DNA from: Billgrantia kenyensis
Lineage (GTDB): Bacteria; Pseudomonadota; Gammaproteobacteria; Pseudomonadales; Halomonadaceae
DNA: 64,000 bases
Reading direction: 5' to 3'
Assembly (NCBI RefSeq): GCF_013697085.1
Contig: NZ_JACEFT010000004.1
Span: 1-64,000 of the forward strand
The position numbers and the translations under genes were made by a program. Positions 1 to 9,734 of the stretch are shown one piece after another (within the stretch, counting starts at the first letter, position 1; the number at the start of each line of letters is the position of its first letter). The notes below the pieces were generated by a model, which worked only from the letters and a program-made list of their open reading frames with translations, was not told the origin of the DNA and did not search any database.

Positions 1-81
1 GGGGATCATGTCATCCTGACCCGGGGCGACCACATGAACGCCCACGGCGGGACCAACACGATGAAGATTCTCGAGGTGTGA
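1..81 (+). CDS. pyk: pyruvate kinase, C-terminal end (partial)
   Basis: Only the last 26 codons are inside the window, read in frame 1 and ending with TGA at 79-81. The residues (GDHVILTRG, then GGTNTMKILEV) match the C-terminal strand of pyruvate kinases, where a 'GD.V..t.G......GtTN.iKv..v' pattern closes the protein. The enzyme makes pyruvate and ATP from phosphoenolpyruvate in the cytoplasm. A strong hairpin follows 24 bases downstream, so this is the end of the transcription unit. The call rests on a short tail, but the pattern is distinctive. Confidence 0.75.
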   Translation, partial: GDHVILTRGDHMNAHGGTNTMKILEV

Positions 82-105
82 CGGCCAGACGGCCAATGTG
101 CCAAT

Positions 106-130
106 CCGGCTGCCGGTGCCCGGCAGCCGG
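106..130 (+). terminator. hairpin after pyk
   Basis: Perfect 11-bp inverted repeat CCGGCTGCCGG / CCGGCAGCCGG with a 3-base loop, followed by GTTTCGT. It sits between the convergent pyk and glpK ends and could serve both directions; the T-tract is short. Confidence 0.7.
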
Positions 131-157
131 GTTTCGTCGTGTCGCCGGCTGGTGCCG

Positions 158-1678
<1,521 letters not shown>

Positions 1679-1740
1679 TTATCGGATCATACTGCTTTGT
1701 TCTAGTACCGTACTGTAGCCTCGATCAGAGGATGTTATTT

Positions 1741-1750
1741 TTGTATACAA
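1741..1750. promoter_or_regulatory. TTGTATACAA palindrome, candidate GntR operator
   Basis: A perfect 10-bp palindrome between the divergent glpK and GntR genes, 78 bases before the regulator start. It fits the TnGTnnACnA-type half-site arrangement of FadR/FCD-class GntR operators. Autoregulation, and possibly control of glpK, is inferred from position only. Confidence 0.5.
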
Positions 1751-1827
1751 TAATGGTTCGATCTGTGGTGATCTGATGGGAAACATGCGATGGTGTTTCG
1801 GTAAGAGATCGCAGTGAAGGGGACAGT

Positions 1828-2562
1828 ATGAGTCATTCCTGGCAGGAAGACGTCCAGGCCGCCGTCAGGGCGGGGGGACGCATCAGCGATCGCTTTATCG
1901 TCGACAAGGTTCGAACCGCGGTATTGAACCAGCGCCTGCCGCCCGGCACACGTCTGCCCGAGGTGGCACTGGGTGAAATCTTCGGCGTCAGCCGCTCGGT
2001 GGTGCGCAAGGCCCTGACCCGGCTGGCTGCCGATCACGTCGTCAGCCAGCAGCCCAACCAGGTGGCCCGGGTGCGTGCTCCCAGCATCGAGGAAACCCGC
2101 GAAACCTTTGCCGCCCGCCGTCTGGTAGAAGGCGAGGTGGCGGCGCTATTGGCCGGGCGGCTCGATGCTGAGCTGCTGGCGACCATTGACATGCTGGTGG
2201 AGAAGGAGGCCGGTGCCCATGCCCGTGGCGACGAGGCGGCACGCATCGAGCATTCGCTGGCGATTCATCACCTGCTTGCCGAGCATTCCCCCAACCGGGT
2301 GCTCGGGGCCATGCTCACGGATCTTGTCCTGCGCACCTCCATCGTCATCGCACTCTACAAGCGTGCCGGGCTGGCGAGCTGTTACCTGGCAGAAGATCAT
2401 CCGGCCTTGCTGAACCACCTGCGCGCCGGTGACGGTGAGGCGGCACGTCGCTGCATTCATGACCACTTGCAGGCGCTCGAAGGGCTGCTCGACCTCAGTA
2501 CTCGTGAAACGCGCATCGATCTGATGGCGATCCTGGGGCAGCGTGAGAGTGCCACTCCGTGA
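1828..2562 (+). CDS. GntR family (FadR/FCD subfamily) transcriptional regulator
   Basis: 244 residues. An N-terminal winged helix (about 20-90) has a GntR-type core (LPEVALGEIFGVSRSVVRKAL). The all-helical C-terminal FCD domain (about 95-235) keeps the metal/ligand-type acidic and histidine positions (H...H...DH in the last third). Such proteins sense organic acids or related metabolites and usually repress nearby catabolic or transport genes. GGGGACAG precedes the ATG. A TTGTATACAA palindrome lies upstream. The DctPQM transporter 1.5 kb downstream and divergent glpK are candidate targets; the ligand cannot be read from the sequence. Confidence 0.85.
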   Translation: MSHSWQEDVQAAVRAGGRISDRFIVDKVRTAVLNQRLPPGTRLPEVALGEIFGVSRSVVRKALTRLAADHVVSQQPNQVARVRAPSIEETRETFAARRLVEGEVAALLAGRLDAELLATIDMLVEKEAGAHARGDEAARIEHSLAIHHLLAEHSPNRVLGAMLTDLVLRTSIVIALYKRAGLASCYLAEDHPALLNHLRAGDGEAARRCIHDHLQALEGLLDLSTRETRIDLMAILGQRESATP

Positions 2563-3083
2563 TCGCCGCCAGCGCTTGGCTGAGCCGCCGGGTGCAGGGT
2601 GTCGCCCTGGCTGGCCTGGCGGCGCTGCTGCTGGCCTGGCAGTGGCCAGCCGGTGCCGAGGGGCCGGCCAGGCTCGAAACTGCACCCCTGGAGATTCACG
2701 CAGATGGCGAGAGCCACCGGCTGGAGGTGGAAGTGGCGCGTACCTCGGCCGAGCGCATGAGAGGGCTGATGGAGCGCGACTACCTGGCCGACGATGCGGG
2801 GATGCTGTTTCTCTACCAGACCCCGCAGCCGCCGGATGGCGGTTTCTGGATGTATCGCACTCTGATTCCGTTGGACATTGCCTTCCTCGATGCCGATGGC
2901 CGTATCGCGGCCATCTACACCATGCTGCCCTGCCCGTCGCGCGACCCGCAAGAGTGTCCGGTGACCTTGGCTGGCGTGACCTATATCGCGGCCCTGGAGG
3001 TCAACGCGGGCTACTTCGCCGAACGCGGAATCGAGAAGGGCGCCTGCGTTTCCTGGCCCGGCCGGCAATCCGGCTGCGACTAG
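2559..3083 (+). CDS. DUF192 family secreted protein
   Basis: 174 residues starting with GTG that overlaps the GntR stop by four bases (GTGA), so it is translationally coupled. The hydrophobic segment at about 14-31 ending in a small-residue cleavage site (PAGAE) looks like a signal peptide. The mature part shows the DUF192 pattern: RGLMERDYLADDAGMLF, then FWMYRTLIPLDIAFLD, then a Pro-Cys pair (LPCPS) and LEVNAGYF. DUF192 proteins are small beta-barrel extracytoplasmic proteins with no settled function. It shares its last bases with the convergent EamA gene. Confidence 0.85.
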   Translation: MIAASAWLSRRVQGVALAGLAALLLAWQWPAGAEGPARLETAPLEIHADGESHRLEVEVARTSAERMRGLMERDYLADDAGMLFLYQTPQPPDGGFWMYRTLIPLDIAFLDADGRIAAIYTMLPCPSRDPQECPVTLAGVTYIAALEVNAGYFAERGIEKGACVSWPGRQSGCD

Positions 3084-3937
3084 CGGCCGAACAAGGCGCG
3101 AAAGCGAATCACGATCAGTCCCACCCCGGCGATGACCATGACGCCGCCGAACAGCACATGGGTGTTGAGGTTTTCGCCGAGAAGCACGATACCCAGGATC
3201 ACCGCCCCCATTGGCACCATCAGGCTCAGCGGGGCCAACCGGCTCACCGGGTGGCGCCGCAGCAGGCCGTACCACATGCCGTAAGCGACGATCGACGACA
3301 TTACTGCCGTATAGAACACTGCCCCCCAGCCGAACCAGCCAGCGCTGGCCATGGCGCTCACCTGGCCGCTTTCGAACCACCAGGAACCGATGGCGACCTG
3401 GGGCACAGCGAGCAGGGCCGTCCAGCCGGCCAGTGCCAGCGGCGGGATATTGGGCCCCTTCTTGATCAGCAGCTGTGACACGGCCCAGCCGAAGGCGCTG
3501 AGCAGCAGCAGCGTCATGGGCAGCGCAGAGGGCAGGCTGGGGCCACCGGCCAGCACCACCACCCCGCCGAACGACAGCACGAGGCCGGCCATGCGCTTGA
3601 GGCTCAGACGCTCGCCCAGGAACAGCACCGCCAGCAGCGTGGCAAAGGGCGTTCCCATCTGTACCAGCAGGGCACCGGTGCCGGCTTCTGCCTGCCCCAG
3701 GCCGATGAACAGCAGGGCGAAGTGCAGGGTGCCGAAGGTTGCCGAGAGCAGCAGCAGGAACGGCAGATGATGACGCGCCACGGGATGGAAGGGGACCAGC
3801 AGCACCGCGACCAGCATGAAGCGCAGCGTGGTCAGCAGCAGGGGTGGCAGCTCCTCCACGCCCAGCTTGATGACGATGATGTTAAAGGCCCAGATCGCTA
3901 CGATCGAAAGGCCCAGCAACAGGTCGCGCAGCGGCAC
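3080..3937 (-). CDS. EamA/DMT family transporter
   Basis: 285 residues with about ten hydrophobic segments arranged as two EamA repeats (roughly 5-130 and 145-280), the usual drug/metabolite exporter layout in the inner membrane. The GTG start at 3937 was chosen because GGAG lies 6-7 bases before it; no better ATG is present. Its stop overlaps the stop of the convergent DUF192 gene in a CTAG. The substrate is unknown; family members export amino acids, purines or other small metabolites. Confidence 0.85.
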   Translation of the reverse strand: MPLRDLLLGLSIVAIWAFNIIVIKLGVEELPPLLLTTLRFMLVAVLLVPFHPVARHHLPFLLLLSATFGTLHFALLFIGLGQAEAGTGALLVQMGTPFATLLAVLFLGERLSLKRMAGLVLSFGGVVVLAGGPSLPSALPMTLLLLSAFGWAVSQLLIKKGPNIPPLALAGWTALLAVPQVAIGSWWFESGQVSAMASAGWFGWGAVFYTAVMSSIVAYGMWYGLLRRHPVSRLAPLSLMVPMGAVILGIVLLGENLNTHVLFGGVMVIAGVGLIVIRFRALFGR

Positions 3938-4022
3938 GGCAGACTCCTCGGCATGGATAGCCCGGCGAGGGTAGCAGCCTCATGCCGCTGCGTCGCCGAT
4001 GCCGTCGACAGACTACCATTCA

Positions 4023-4051
4023 ACGCACGACATCGTAGAATGTCGATGCGT
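4023..4051. promoter_or_regulatory. imperfect palindrome upstream of dctP
   Basis: ACGCA-CGACAT, a 6-base centre, then ATGTCG-A-TGCGT: two nested inverted arms (6 bp and 5 bp) offset by one base. It lies 78 bases before dctP and could be an operator or an mRNA hairpin. It does not resemble the TTGTATACAA site near the GntR gene. Confidence 0.35.
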
Positions 4052-4128
4052 GGCGACACTCGTCGATGCCAACCAGAACGATAATCATGGCCGGTCCCAT
4101 GCAGCCGGCCCAGTAGCAAGGACACGTC

Positions 4129-5139
4129 ATGACCTCAAAATGCCGTATCACCCGTATTGCCGCGGCACTGGCCGGTGCCGCCGTACTCACCGCTTCGCTC
4201 TCGGCGCAGGCGCGGGAGCTGTCCGTTTCCACCGTGCTGTCCGATGCCTTCCCCTGGGGACAGGCTGCCGAGAAGTGGGCCGAACTGGTGGAGGAACGCA
4301 CCGGGGGCGAGCTGACCCTGCGTGTCTATCCCAACTCCCAGCTGGTGGCCGGCGACCAGACCCGTGAATTTTCCGCCATGCGTTCCGGCCTGATCGACAT
4401 GGCCGTGGGCTCGACCATCAACTGGTCGCCACAGGTCCCCGAGTTGAACCTGTTTTCCCTGCCCTTCTTCATGCCCGACGAGGCGGCGGTCGATGCCGTT
4501 ACCGGCGGCGAAGCCGGCGAAATGGTCTTCGAGGCCATCGAGTCCCGCGGCGTGATTCCGCTGGCCTGGGGCGAGAATGGTTTCCGCCAGCTGTCGAATT
4601 CTCGAGGGGCCATCAGCGAGCCAGGAGATCTCAATGGTTTGAAGATCCGCGTGGTGGGCTCGCCGCTGTTCCAGGACACCTTCACTGCGCTCGGGGCCGA
4701 TCCCACCCAGATGAGCTGGACCGATGCCCAGCCGGCACTGACCACCGGTGCGGTGGATGGCCAGGAAAATCCGCTCTCGGTCTTCGACGTGGCGCGTATC
4801 GACCAGGTGGGGCAGGAGTACCTGACCCTGTGGAACTACATGAACGACCCGCTGATCTTTGCCGTCAACCAGCGCATCTGGGACTCGCTCTCCGAAGAGC
4901 ATCGCGAGATCCTGCGGGAAACGGCAGTCGAAGCCGGCGAGTGGGAGATCGCCATGACCCGCGAGCAGGAGAGCGAGCGTCTGGCCGACATCCAGGAGCG
5001 CGGCGTGCAGGTCACCGAGCTGAGCGAAGAGCAGCATGCCGCCTTCGTCAATGCCACGCGCAGCGTGCACGACAAGTGGATTCCGCGCATCGGGCCGGAG
5101 TTGGTCGAGGCCGCACGCCAGGCCATCGAGGCTCGCTGA
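4129..5139 (+). CDS. dctP: TRAP transporter solute-binding protein, DctP family
   Basis: 336 residues with an N-terminal signal peptide (hydrophobic about 8-24, SAQARE cleavage). The mature protein is a DctP-family periplasmic receptor: the segment GLKIRVVGSPLFQDTFTALG (about 167-186) contains the conserved arginine that binds a ligand carboxylate, and the following PAL..GAVDGQENP stretch is typical. AAGGA precedes the ATG. It heads a dctP-dctQ-dctM operon for sodium-driven uptake of an organic acid. The specific ligand is unknown; the nearby GntR/FCD regulator suggests a carboxylate. Confidence 0.92.
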   Translation: MTSKCRITRIAAALAGAAVLTASLSAQARELSVSTVLSDAFPWGQAAEKWAELVEERTGGELTLRVYPNSQLVAGDQTREFSAMRSGLIDMAVGSTINWSPQVPELNLFSLPFFMPDEAAVDAVTGGEAGEMVFEAIESRGVIPLAWGENGFRQLSNSRGAISEPGDLNGLKIRVVGSPLFQDTFTALGADPTQMSWTDAQPALTTGAVDGQENPLSVFDVARIDQVGQEYLTLWNYMNDPLIFAVNQRIWDSLSEEHREILRETAVEAGEWEIAMTREQESERLADIQERGVQVTELSEEQHAAFVNATRSVHDKWIPRIGPELVEAARQAIEAR

Positions 5140-5157
5140 GTCGTCTTCCCGCCTAAC

Positions 5158-5187
5158 CCCGGCTCCTCTCTTGGGGCCGGGTCTTTT
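5158..5187 (+). terminator. leaky terminator between dctP and dctQ
   Basis: A 9-bp stem CCCGGCTCC / GGGGCCGGG (one T-G pair) with a 6-base loop, followed by TCTTTT. A hairpin here would give more receptor than permease transcript, a common arrangement for binding-protein operons. Confidence 0.65.
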
Positions 5188-5202
5188 CAATGCGAGGCTT
5201 CC

Positions 5203-5682
5203 ATGAAGTTCTCTCCCGATGCCAGGCCCGAGCGCTGGCTGGGCTCATTGGCGCTGGCGATCATTTCGCTGATCAGTCTGGGTAACGTCATTACCCGCTA
5301 CGTGACCGGCGGCTCCCTGGCCTTCACCGAGGAGTTCTCGGTATTCCTGCTGGTGGTGCTGACCTTCGCCGGTGCCTCGGTGGCGCTGCGGCGCAACGGT
5401 CACATTCGTATCGGTCTGCTCGAGCGAGCCTTGCCGGCCGCACCACGGCGGGCGCTGATCGTCTTCCAGGGGCTCTGTGGTGCCATCGTGCTGGGGCTGA
5501 TCACCTGGTTCGGTGCCAAGCTGACCTGGGAGGAGTACCAGTGGGAGTCGCTGTCGCCGGGCTTGGGCCTGCCGCAGTGGTGGTACCTGCTGTGGTTGCC
5601 GCTGCTGTCGGCGGCGATGCTGGTGCGTCTGCTGCAGCAGACCCTCGACCGTCTGCGCGGGAGGCTCGACGATGAGCCCTGA
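5203..5682 (+). CDS. dctQ: TRAP transporter small permease, DctQ family
   Basis: 159 residues with four predicted membrane spans (about 14-31, 45-62, 85-106, 126-145), the expected size and topology for the small TRAP subunit. It contains the typical GNVITRYVTGG and ...RNGHIRIGLLE stretches. It pairs with DctM in the inner membrane and couples to the DctP receptor. Its 3' end overlaps dctM by 11 bases. The start is 63 bases after dctP, beyond the internal hairpin. Confidence 0.9.
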   Translation: MKFSPDARPERWLGSLALAIISLISLGNVITRYVTGGSLAFTEEFSVFLLVVLTFAGASVALRRNGHIRIGLLERALPAAPRRALIVFQGLCGAIVLGLITWFGAKLTWEEYQWESLSPGLGLPQWWYLLWLPLLSAAMLVRLLQQTLDRLRGRLDDEP

Positions 5683-6976
5683 CCTGTGGATGATCCTGGC
5701 CTTCGCCGGGCTGTTGATCGCCGGCGTGCCGGTGGCCTTCTCGCTGGCCCTGGCGGGGGCCGTGGGAATCGTGGCTGGGCTCTCGCCTGACATGCTGGCC
5801 ACATTGGGCACCAACACCTACAACAGCATCGCCAAGTATCCTCTGATCGCCATTCCGCTGTTCATCATGACCGGACTGATCTTCGAGCGCGCCGGGGTCG
5901 CGCTGCGCCTGGTGCGCTTCGCCCAGGCGTTGATCGGGCCGCGGCATGGGGGCCTGGCCCTGGTGGCGGTGCTGGTGTGCATGATCATGGGCGGCATGAG
6001 CGGCTCCGGCCCGGCGGACGCCGCGGCGGTGGCCATGGTGATGCTGCCGAGCATGACCAAGGCCGGCTACCCCAAGCCCTTCTCGGCCACGCTGATCGCC
6101 GCGTCCGCTTCCACTGCGATTCTGATCCCACCCTCGGTGGCGCTGATCCTCTACTCCATCGTGGTGCCCGGGGTCGACCTGCGGGCGCTGTTCGCCGCCG
6201 GGCTCTTCCCCGGCATCCTCGCCGGCCTGGCGCTGCTGGTGCCGGCGCTGCTGGTCTCGAAGCGCTACGGCTGGGAGGGCGGCACGCCAGTGGAGGGTGC
6301 CGAACGGCTCAAGGTGGGTGAAACCTTCAAGCAGGCGCTGCCGGCACTGTTCGCGCCAGTGCTGATCCTGGGCGGTCTGCGTTCGGGGCTGTTCACGCCC
6401 ACCGAGGCCGCCGTGGTGGCGGTGGCCTACGGTGCCCTGGTCGGGCTGTTCCTGACCCGCGAGATCGGCTGGCGCGACCTGTGGAGCCTGCTCGGCGAAG
6501 CGGCGGTGATTTCCGGCGTGGTCATGCTGATCATCGCCCTGGCCGGTATTTTCGCCTGGGCCGGTACCATGCTCGGCACCTTCCGCCACCTGGCGGAGTG
6601 GATCATCGGGCTCACCGACAACGGTGTGCTGCTGCTGATCCTGATCATGCTGGCGGTGCTCCTGGCCGGCATGCTGCTCGATGCCATCTCGATCTACCTG
6701 ATCATGATGCCGATCCTGATCCCGGTAATGCAGCATTTCGGCTGGAACCCGGTGTGGTTCGGTATCCTGCTGGCGATGAACATTGCCATTGGCCAGTTCA
6801 CTCCGCCGGTGGCGGTCAACCTGATGGTGACCACCAACATCGCCAGGATACGCCTGGAGCAGACCGTGGGCTGGGCGCTGCTGTTCGTGCTGGCCATGGC
6901 CAGCGCGCTGGCGCTGGTCGCTATCTTTCCCGAAATCGCCCTGTGGCTGCCAAGGGTGCTTGGTTACAACGTCTGA
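5672..6976 (+). CDS. dctM: TRAP transporter large permease, DctM family
   Basis: 434 residues, about twelve hydrophobic segments, normal DctM length. Conserved stretches include IPLFIMTGLIFERAG, MGGMSGSGPADAAA and PPSVALILYSIV, which form the substrate/sodium path in this family. GGGAGG lies before the ATG inside dctQ. It completes the DctPQM operon; its last 13 bases overlap the end of the convergent macro-domain gene, so the two transcripts have complementary 3' ends. Confidence 0.93.
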   Translation: MSPDLWMILAFAGLLIAGVPVAFSLALAGAVGIVAGLSPDMLATLGTNTYNSIAKYPLIAIPLFIMTGLIFERAGVALRLVRFAQALIGPRHGGLALVAVLVCMIMGGMSGSGPADAAAVAMVMLPSMTKAGYPKPFSATLIAASASTAILIPPSVALILYSIVVPGVDLRALFAAGLFPGILAGLALLVPALLVSKRYGWEGGTPVEGAERLKVGETFKQALPALFAPVLILGGLRSGLFTPTEAAVVAVAYGALVGLFLTREIGWRDLWSLLGEAAVISGVVMLIIALAGIFAWAGTMLGTFRHLAEWIIGLTDNGVLLLILIMLAVLLAGMLLDAISIYLIMMPILIPVMQHFGWNPVWFGILLAMNIAIGQFTPPVAVNLMVTTNIARIRLEQTVGWALLFVLAMASALALVAIFPEIALWLPRVLGYNV

Positions 6977-7488
6977 TCGAGTGAATCCAGGGTGTCCTGG
7001 AAGAGCTTGGCGCTGCCGGCATCGAACAGCACGAAGCGCACCCGTTCGATGCCGGGGCAGCGAGGCAGCGTCTCCTGCACCGTGGTAAGGGCGACACGGG
7101 CGGCCTCCGCGAGGGGGTAGCCGAAGGCGCCGGCTGAGAGGGCGGGGAAGGCGATGCTGGCAAGGCCCTGCCGCTCGGCCAGCTCGAGCGCATTGCGATA
7201 GCAATCGGCGAGCAGCTTCGCTTCCGGCGTATCGCGGCCATGGACCGGCCCCAGGCAATGAATGACGTGACGGTTGGGCAGGTTGAAGGCCTCGGTGATC
7301 ACCGCCTCACCGGGTTGAATCGGAGCCAGCGTGCGGCAGGCACGGTCGAGCTCGGGGCCTGCCGCACGGTGCAGGGCACCGGCCACCCCGCCGCCCGGGC
7401 GCAGCAGGGCATTGGCGGCATTGACCACGGCATCGATGTCGGGCTGATTGGCAATGTCGCCCTGAAGGCATTCGACCTTGGCTGTCAT
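6964..7488 (-). CDS. macro-domain protein, O-acetyl-ADP-ribose deacetylase-like
   Basis: 174 residues from the ATG at 7488, which has GGGAGA 7 bases upstream; an in-frame extension to 7584 lacks such a site. The macro-domain hallmarks are present: GDIANQPDIDAVVNAAN (start of the ADP-ribose pocket), RPGGGVAGALHRAAG (phosphate loop) and FPALSAGAFGYPL (distal-ribose loop). This is the YmdB/MacroD-type layout, which hydrolyses O-acetyl-ADP-ribose or mono-ADP-ribosyl adducts. It is convergent with dctM. The cellular target is unknown. Confidence 0.88.
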   Translation of the reverse strand: MTAKVECLQGDIANQPDIDAVVNAANALLRPGGGVAGALHRAAGPELDRACRTLAPIQPGEAVITEAFNLPNRHVIHCLGPVHGRDTPEAKLLADCYRNALELAERQGLASIAFPALSAGAFGYPLAEAARVALTTVQETLPRCPGIERVRFVLFDAGSAKLFQDTLDSLDQTL

Positions 7489-7633
7489 GATGGCGTCTCC
7501 CTGAGGTGTGGTTTCAGTCTGGCGGGTGAGGTCGAGCGACATCAAGCGGTTCACACCATTCAAAGCGGGCGTCGCGGCACGCATGTTGGTATGATTCGAG
7601 TTATAAGGTTATTTCTTTTTTCGGAGTTTCCGC

Positions 7634-7861
7634 ATGATCCCCTCACGCTTTGCGCCGCTGGTCTTTTCCGTGCTGATGTCCATTTACATGGTTACCTTGA
7701 TGACCTTCGTCATCACCTGGGTCAATACCGGACTCGGCGATGGCTTCCTGCATCGCTGGTGGCGCGCCTTTTATATCGCCTGGCCGGTCGCTTTTGCCCT
7801 GATACTGCTTGGTGCACCGCGTCTTCAACGTCTCGTTGGGCGACTGGTGAAAAAGGCCTGA
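7634..7861 (+). CDS. DUF2798 family small membrane protein
   Basis: 75 residues with two hydrophobic helices (about 9-30 and 44-61) and the DUF2798 pattern: a PLVFSVLMSIYMVTLMTF first helix, W..AF..AWPVAF, then APRLQRLV. TCGGAG precedes the ATG. Members are small inner-membrane proteins of unknown function. It stands alone, divergent from the macro-domain gene. Confidence 0.78.
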   Translation: MIPSRFAPLVFSVLMSIYMVTLMTFVITWVNTGLGDGFLHRWWRAFYIAWPVAFALILLGAPRLQRLVGRLVKKA

Positions 7862-8074
7862 AACGCGGGGTCTGGTGGCGAACGAATCGTTGCATTTTTA
7901 CCAAGATAGCGTGACATTCGTTGCAAATAGACGCAAAAACTTGCAACTTCTCCGTTCAGACGGTACCAATGTGCTCCCCCCGATAAGCCACGGCTCGCCG
8001 ACTTCTGGTTGGTGATGGCGTTCTCACGCCACAGCGCAGGGTTTTGGCCTGGCCCATGACAACAGGAGGAGACA

Positions 8075-9463
8075 ATGAACCAGCGTGTGAATATCGCTCT
8101 CGGCGACGCAGGGGCCGAGCTGATCGAGGCCCGCCAATTCAAGGTCTATACCCATCGTCAACTGGACAAGATCGAGGCGATTCAGGCGCTGCCTGAAGAT
8201 CTGCGTTTCGATATGCGGGTGGTGAGCCAGGTACTGCCGTTCCGGGTCAACGAGTACGTGATCGATGAATTGATCGACTGGGACAATGTGCCAGCCGATC
8301 CTGTTTTCCAGCTCACCTTTCCCCAGCGGGGCATGCTGAGGCCTGAACATTTCGACGAGGTGGCAGAACTGGTGCGCCGTGGCGCCGATGCTGCCGAGAT
8401 GAAGCCGGTGATCGAGCGCGTTCGCGCTGAGCTCAATCCTCACCCGGCAGGGCAGATGGATCTCAACCTTCCGCTGCTCGACGGCGAGCCGCTGCCCGGC
8501 ATGCAGCACAAGTACCGCGAGACGGTACTCTTCTTCCCCAGCCAGGGGCAGGTATGCCACAGCTACTGCACCTTCTGCTTCCGCTGGGCGCAGTTCGTGG
8601 GCGACAAGGAACTCAAGTTCGCCTCCAGCGAAGCCGACTCGCTACATCGCTACCTGGCCGAGCACACCGAAGTCACCGACCTGCTGCTGACCGGCGGCGA
8701 CCCCATGGTGATGAAGGCCAAGCACCTGCGCATGTACCTGGAGGGGCTGATGGCTCCCGAGCTGGACCATGTGCAGGACATTCGCATCGGCTCCAAGAGC
8801 CTCACTTTCTGGCCCTATCGCTTCGTCACTGACCCCGACGCCGAGGACCTGCTGGCGCTGTTCCGCGAGCTCACCGCTGCCGGCAAGCATGTGGCCTTCA
8901 TGGCGCACTTCAACCACTGGAAGGAGATGGATACCCCAATCTGCCGCGAGGCGATCCGCCGCATTCGTGCCACCGGCGCCGAGATCCGTACCCAGGCGCC
9001 GCTCCTGAAGCACATCAACGACGACGCCGACCAGTGGGCGCGCATGTGGACCACTCAGGTGCGCCTGGGCATGATTCCGTATTACATGTTCGTCGAGCGC
9101 GATACCGGTGCTCGTCACTACTTCGAGGTGCCGCTGGTCAAAGCCTGGGAGATCTACCGCGAGGCCATGAAACAGGTACCGGGCCTTGCGCGGACCGCCC
9201 GCGGGCCCTCCATGTCTGCCGACCCGGGCAAGGTGGAGATCCAGGGCGTCACCGAGATCCACGGCGAGAAGGTCTTCGTGCTGCGTTTCATCCAGGGCCG
9301 CGACAGCGACTGGGTGCAACGGCCGTTCTTCGCCAAGTACGATGAAAACGCCACCTGGCTCAACCATCTCGAGCCGGCCCTGGGCGAAAGCGAGTTTTTC
9401 TACGAGGCCGATTTTGCCGCCATGAAGGACGAGAAGCAGGCGCTGATACTGAAGGCCGGCTGA
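8075..9463 (+). CDS. KamA-family radical SAM protein (lysine 2,3-aminomutase-like)
   Basis: 462 residues. The radical SAM cluster motif is C161-x3-C165-x2-C168, followed by LLTGGDP (about 204-210), the KamA-family pattern. Lys386 in a DPGK context is a plausible PLP lysine, aligned by eye with the conserved lysine of lysine 2,3-aminomutase. Such enzymes shift an amino group from C2 to C3 using PLP and 5'-deoxyadenosyl radical. AGGAGGA precedes the ATG. No beta-lysine acetyltransferase (AblB) or epmA-type partner is adjacent, so making N-acetyl-beta-lysine as an osmolyte or another aminomutation cannot be assigned. It is monocistronic, with a hairpin after the stop. Confidence 0.85.
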   Translation: MNQRVNIALGDAGAELIEARQFKVYTHRQLDKIEAIQALPEDLRFDMRVVSQVLPFRVNEYVIDELIDWDNVPADPVFQLTFPQRGMLRPEHFDEVAELVRRGADAAEMKPVIERVRAELNPHPAGQMDLNLPLLDGEPLPGMQHKYRETVLFFPSQGQVCHSYCTFCFRWAQFVGDKELKFASSEADSLHRYLAEHTEVTDLLLTGGDPMVMKAKHLRMYLEGLMAPELDHVQDIRIGSKSLTFWPYRFVTDPDAEDLLALFRELTAAGKHVAFMAHFNHWKEMDTPICREAIRRIRATGAEIRTQAPLLKHINDDADQWARMWTTQVRLGMIPYYMFVERDTGARHYFEVPLVKAWEIYREAMKQVPGLARTARGPSMSADPGKVEIQGVTEIHGEKVFVLRFIQGRDSDWVQRPFFAKYDENATWLNHLEPALGESEFFYEADFAAMKDEKQALILKAG

Positions 9464-9471
9464 AGCATGGA

Positions 9472-9489
9472 GGCAGCCGCGAGGCTGCC
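9472..9489 (+). terminator. hairpin after the KamA-family gene
   Basis: 7-bp perfect stem GGCAGCC / GGCTGCC with a GCGA tetraloop, nine bases after the stop codon. There is no clear T-tract, so termination is uncertain. Confidence 0.5.
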
Positions 9490-9734
9490 CGCTCTCGGTC
9501 CGGAGCATAAGCTATGGCCGTACTCTTGCAGCATATGCCCCTTGGGAATTAACGCTCCCTAAACGAAAAGGCCGGCTATTATTAATTTCAGTGGAAAAAG
9601 ACCCTCCATGCTGTCGTTTTTTTCGCTAAAGTAGATTAGAGCGGTAGCATCCGTCAGCCAGCGCTTTTCGCCTGGCGACCCAGGGATCTTGCTTTCAAAA
9701 ATCAAGCTAGCCAATAATGTCAAGAGGTGTGTTA

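Noticed and set aside
5501..7258. 585-codon open frame on the minus strand opposite dctQ/dctM and the macro-domain gene
   Set aside because: The product is a low-complexity His/Gln/Arg-rich string without a family pattern; it is an antisense frame kept open by high GC over well-supported genes.
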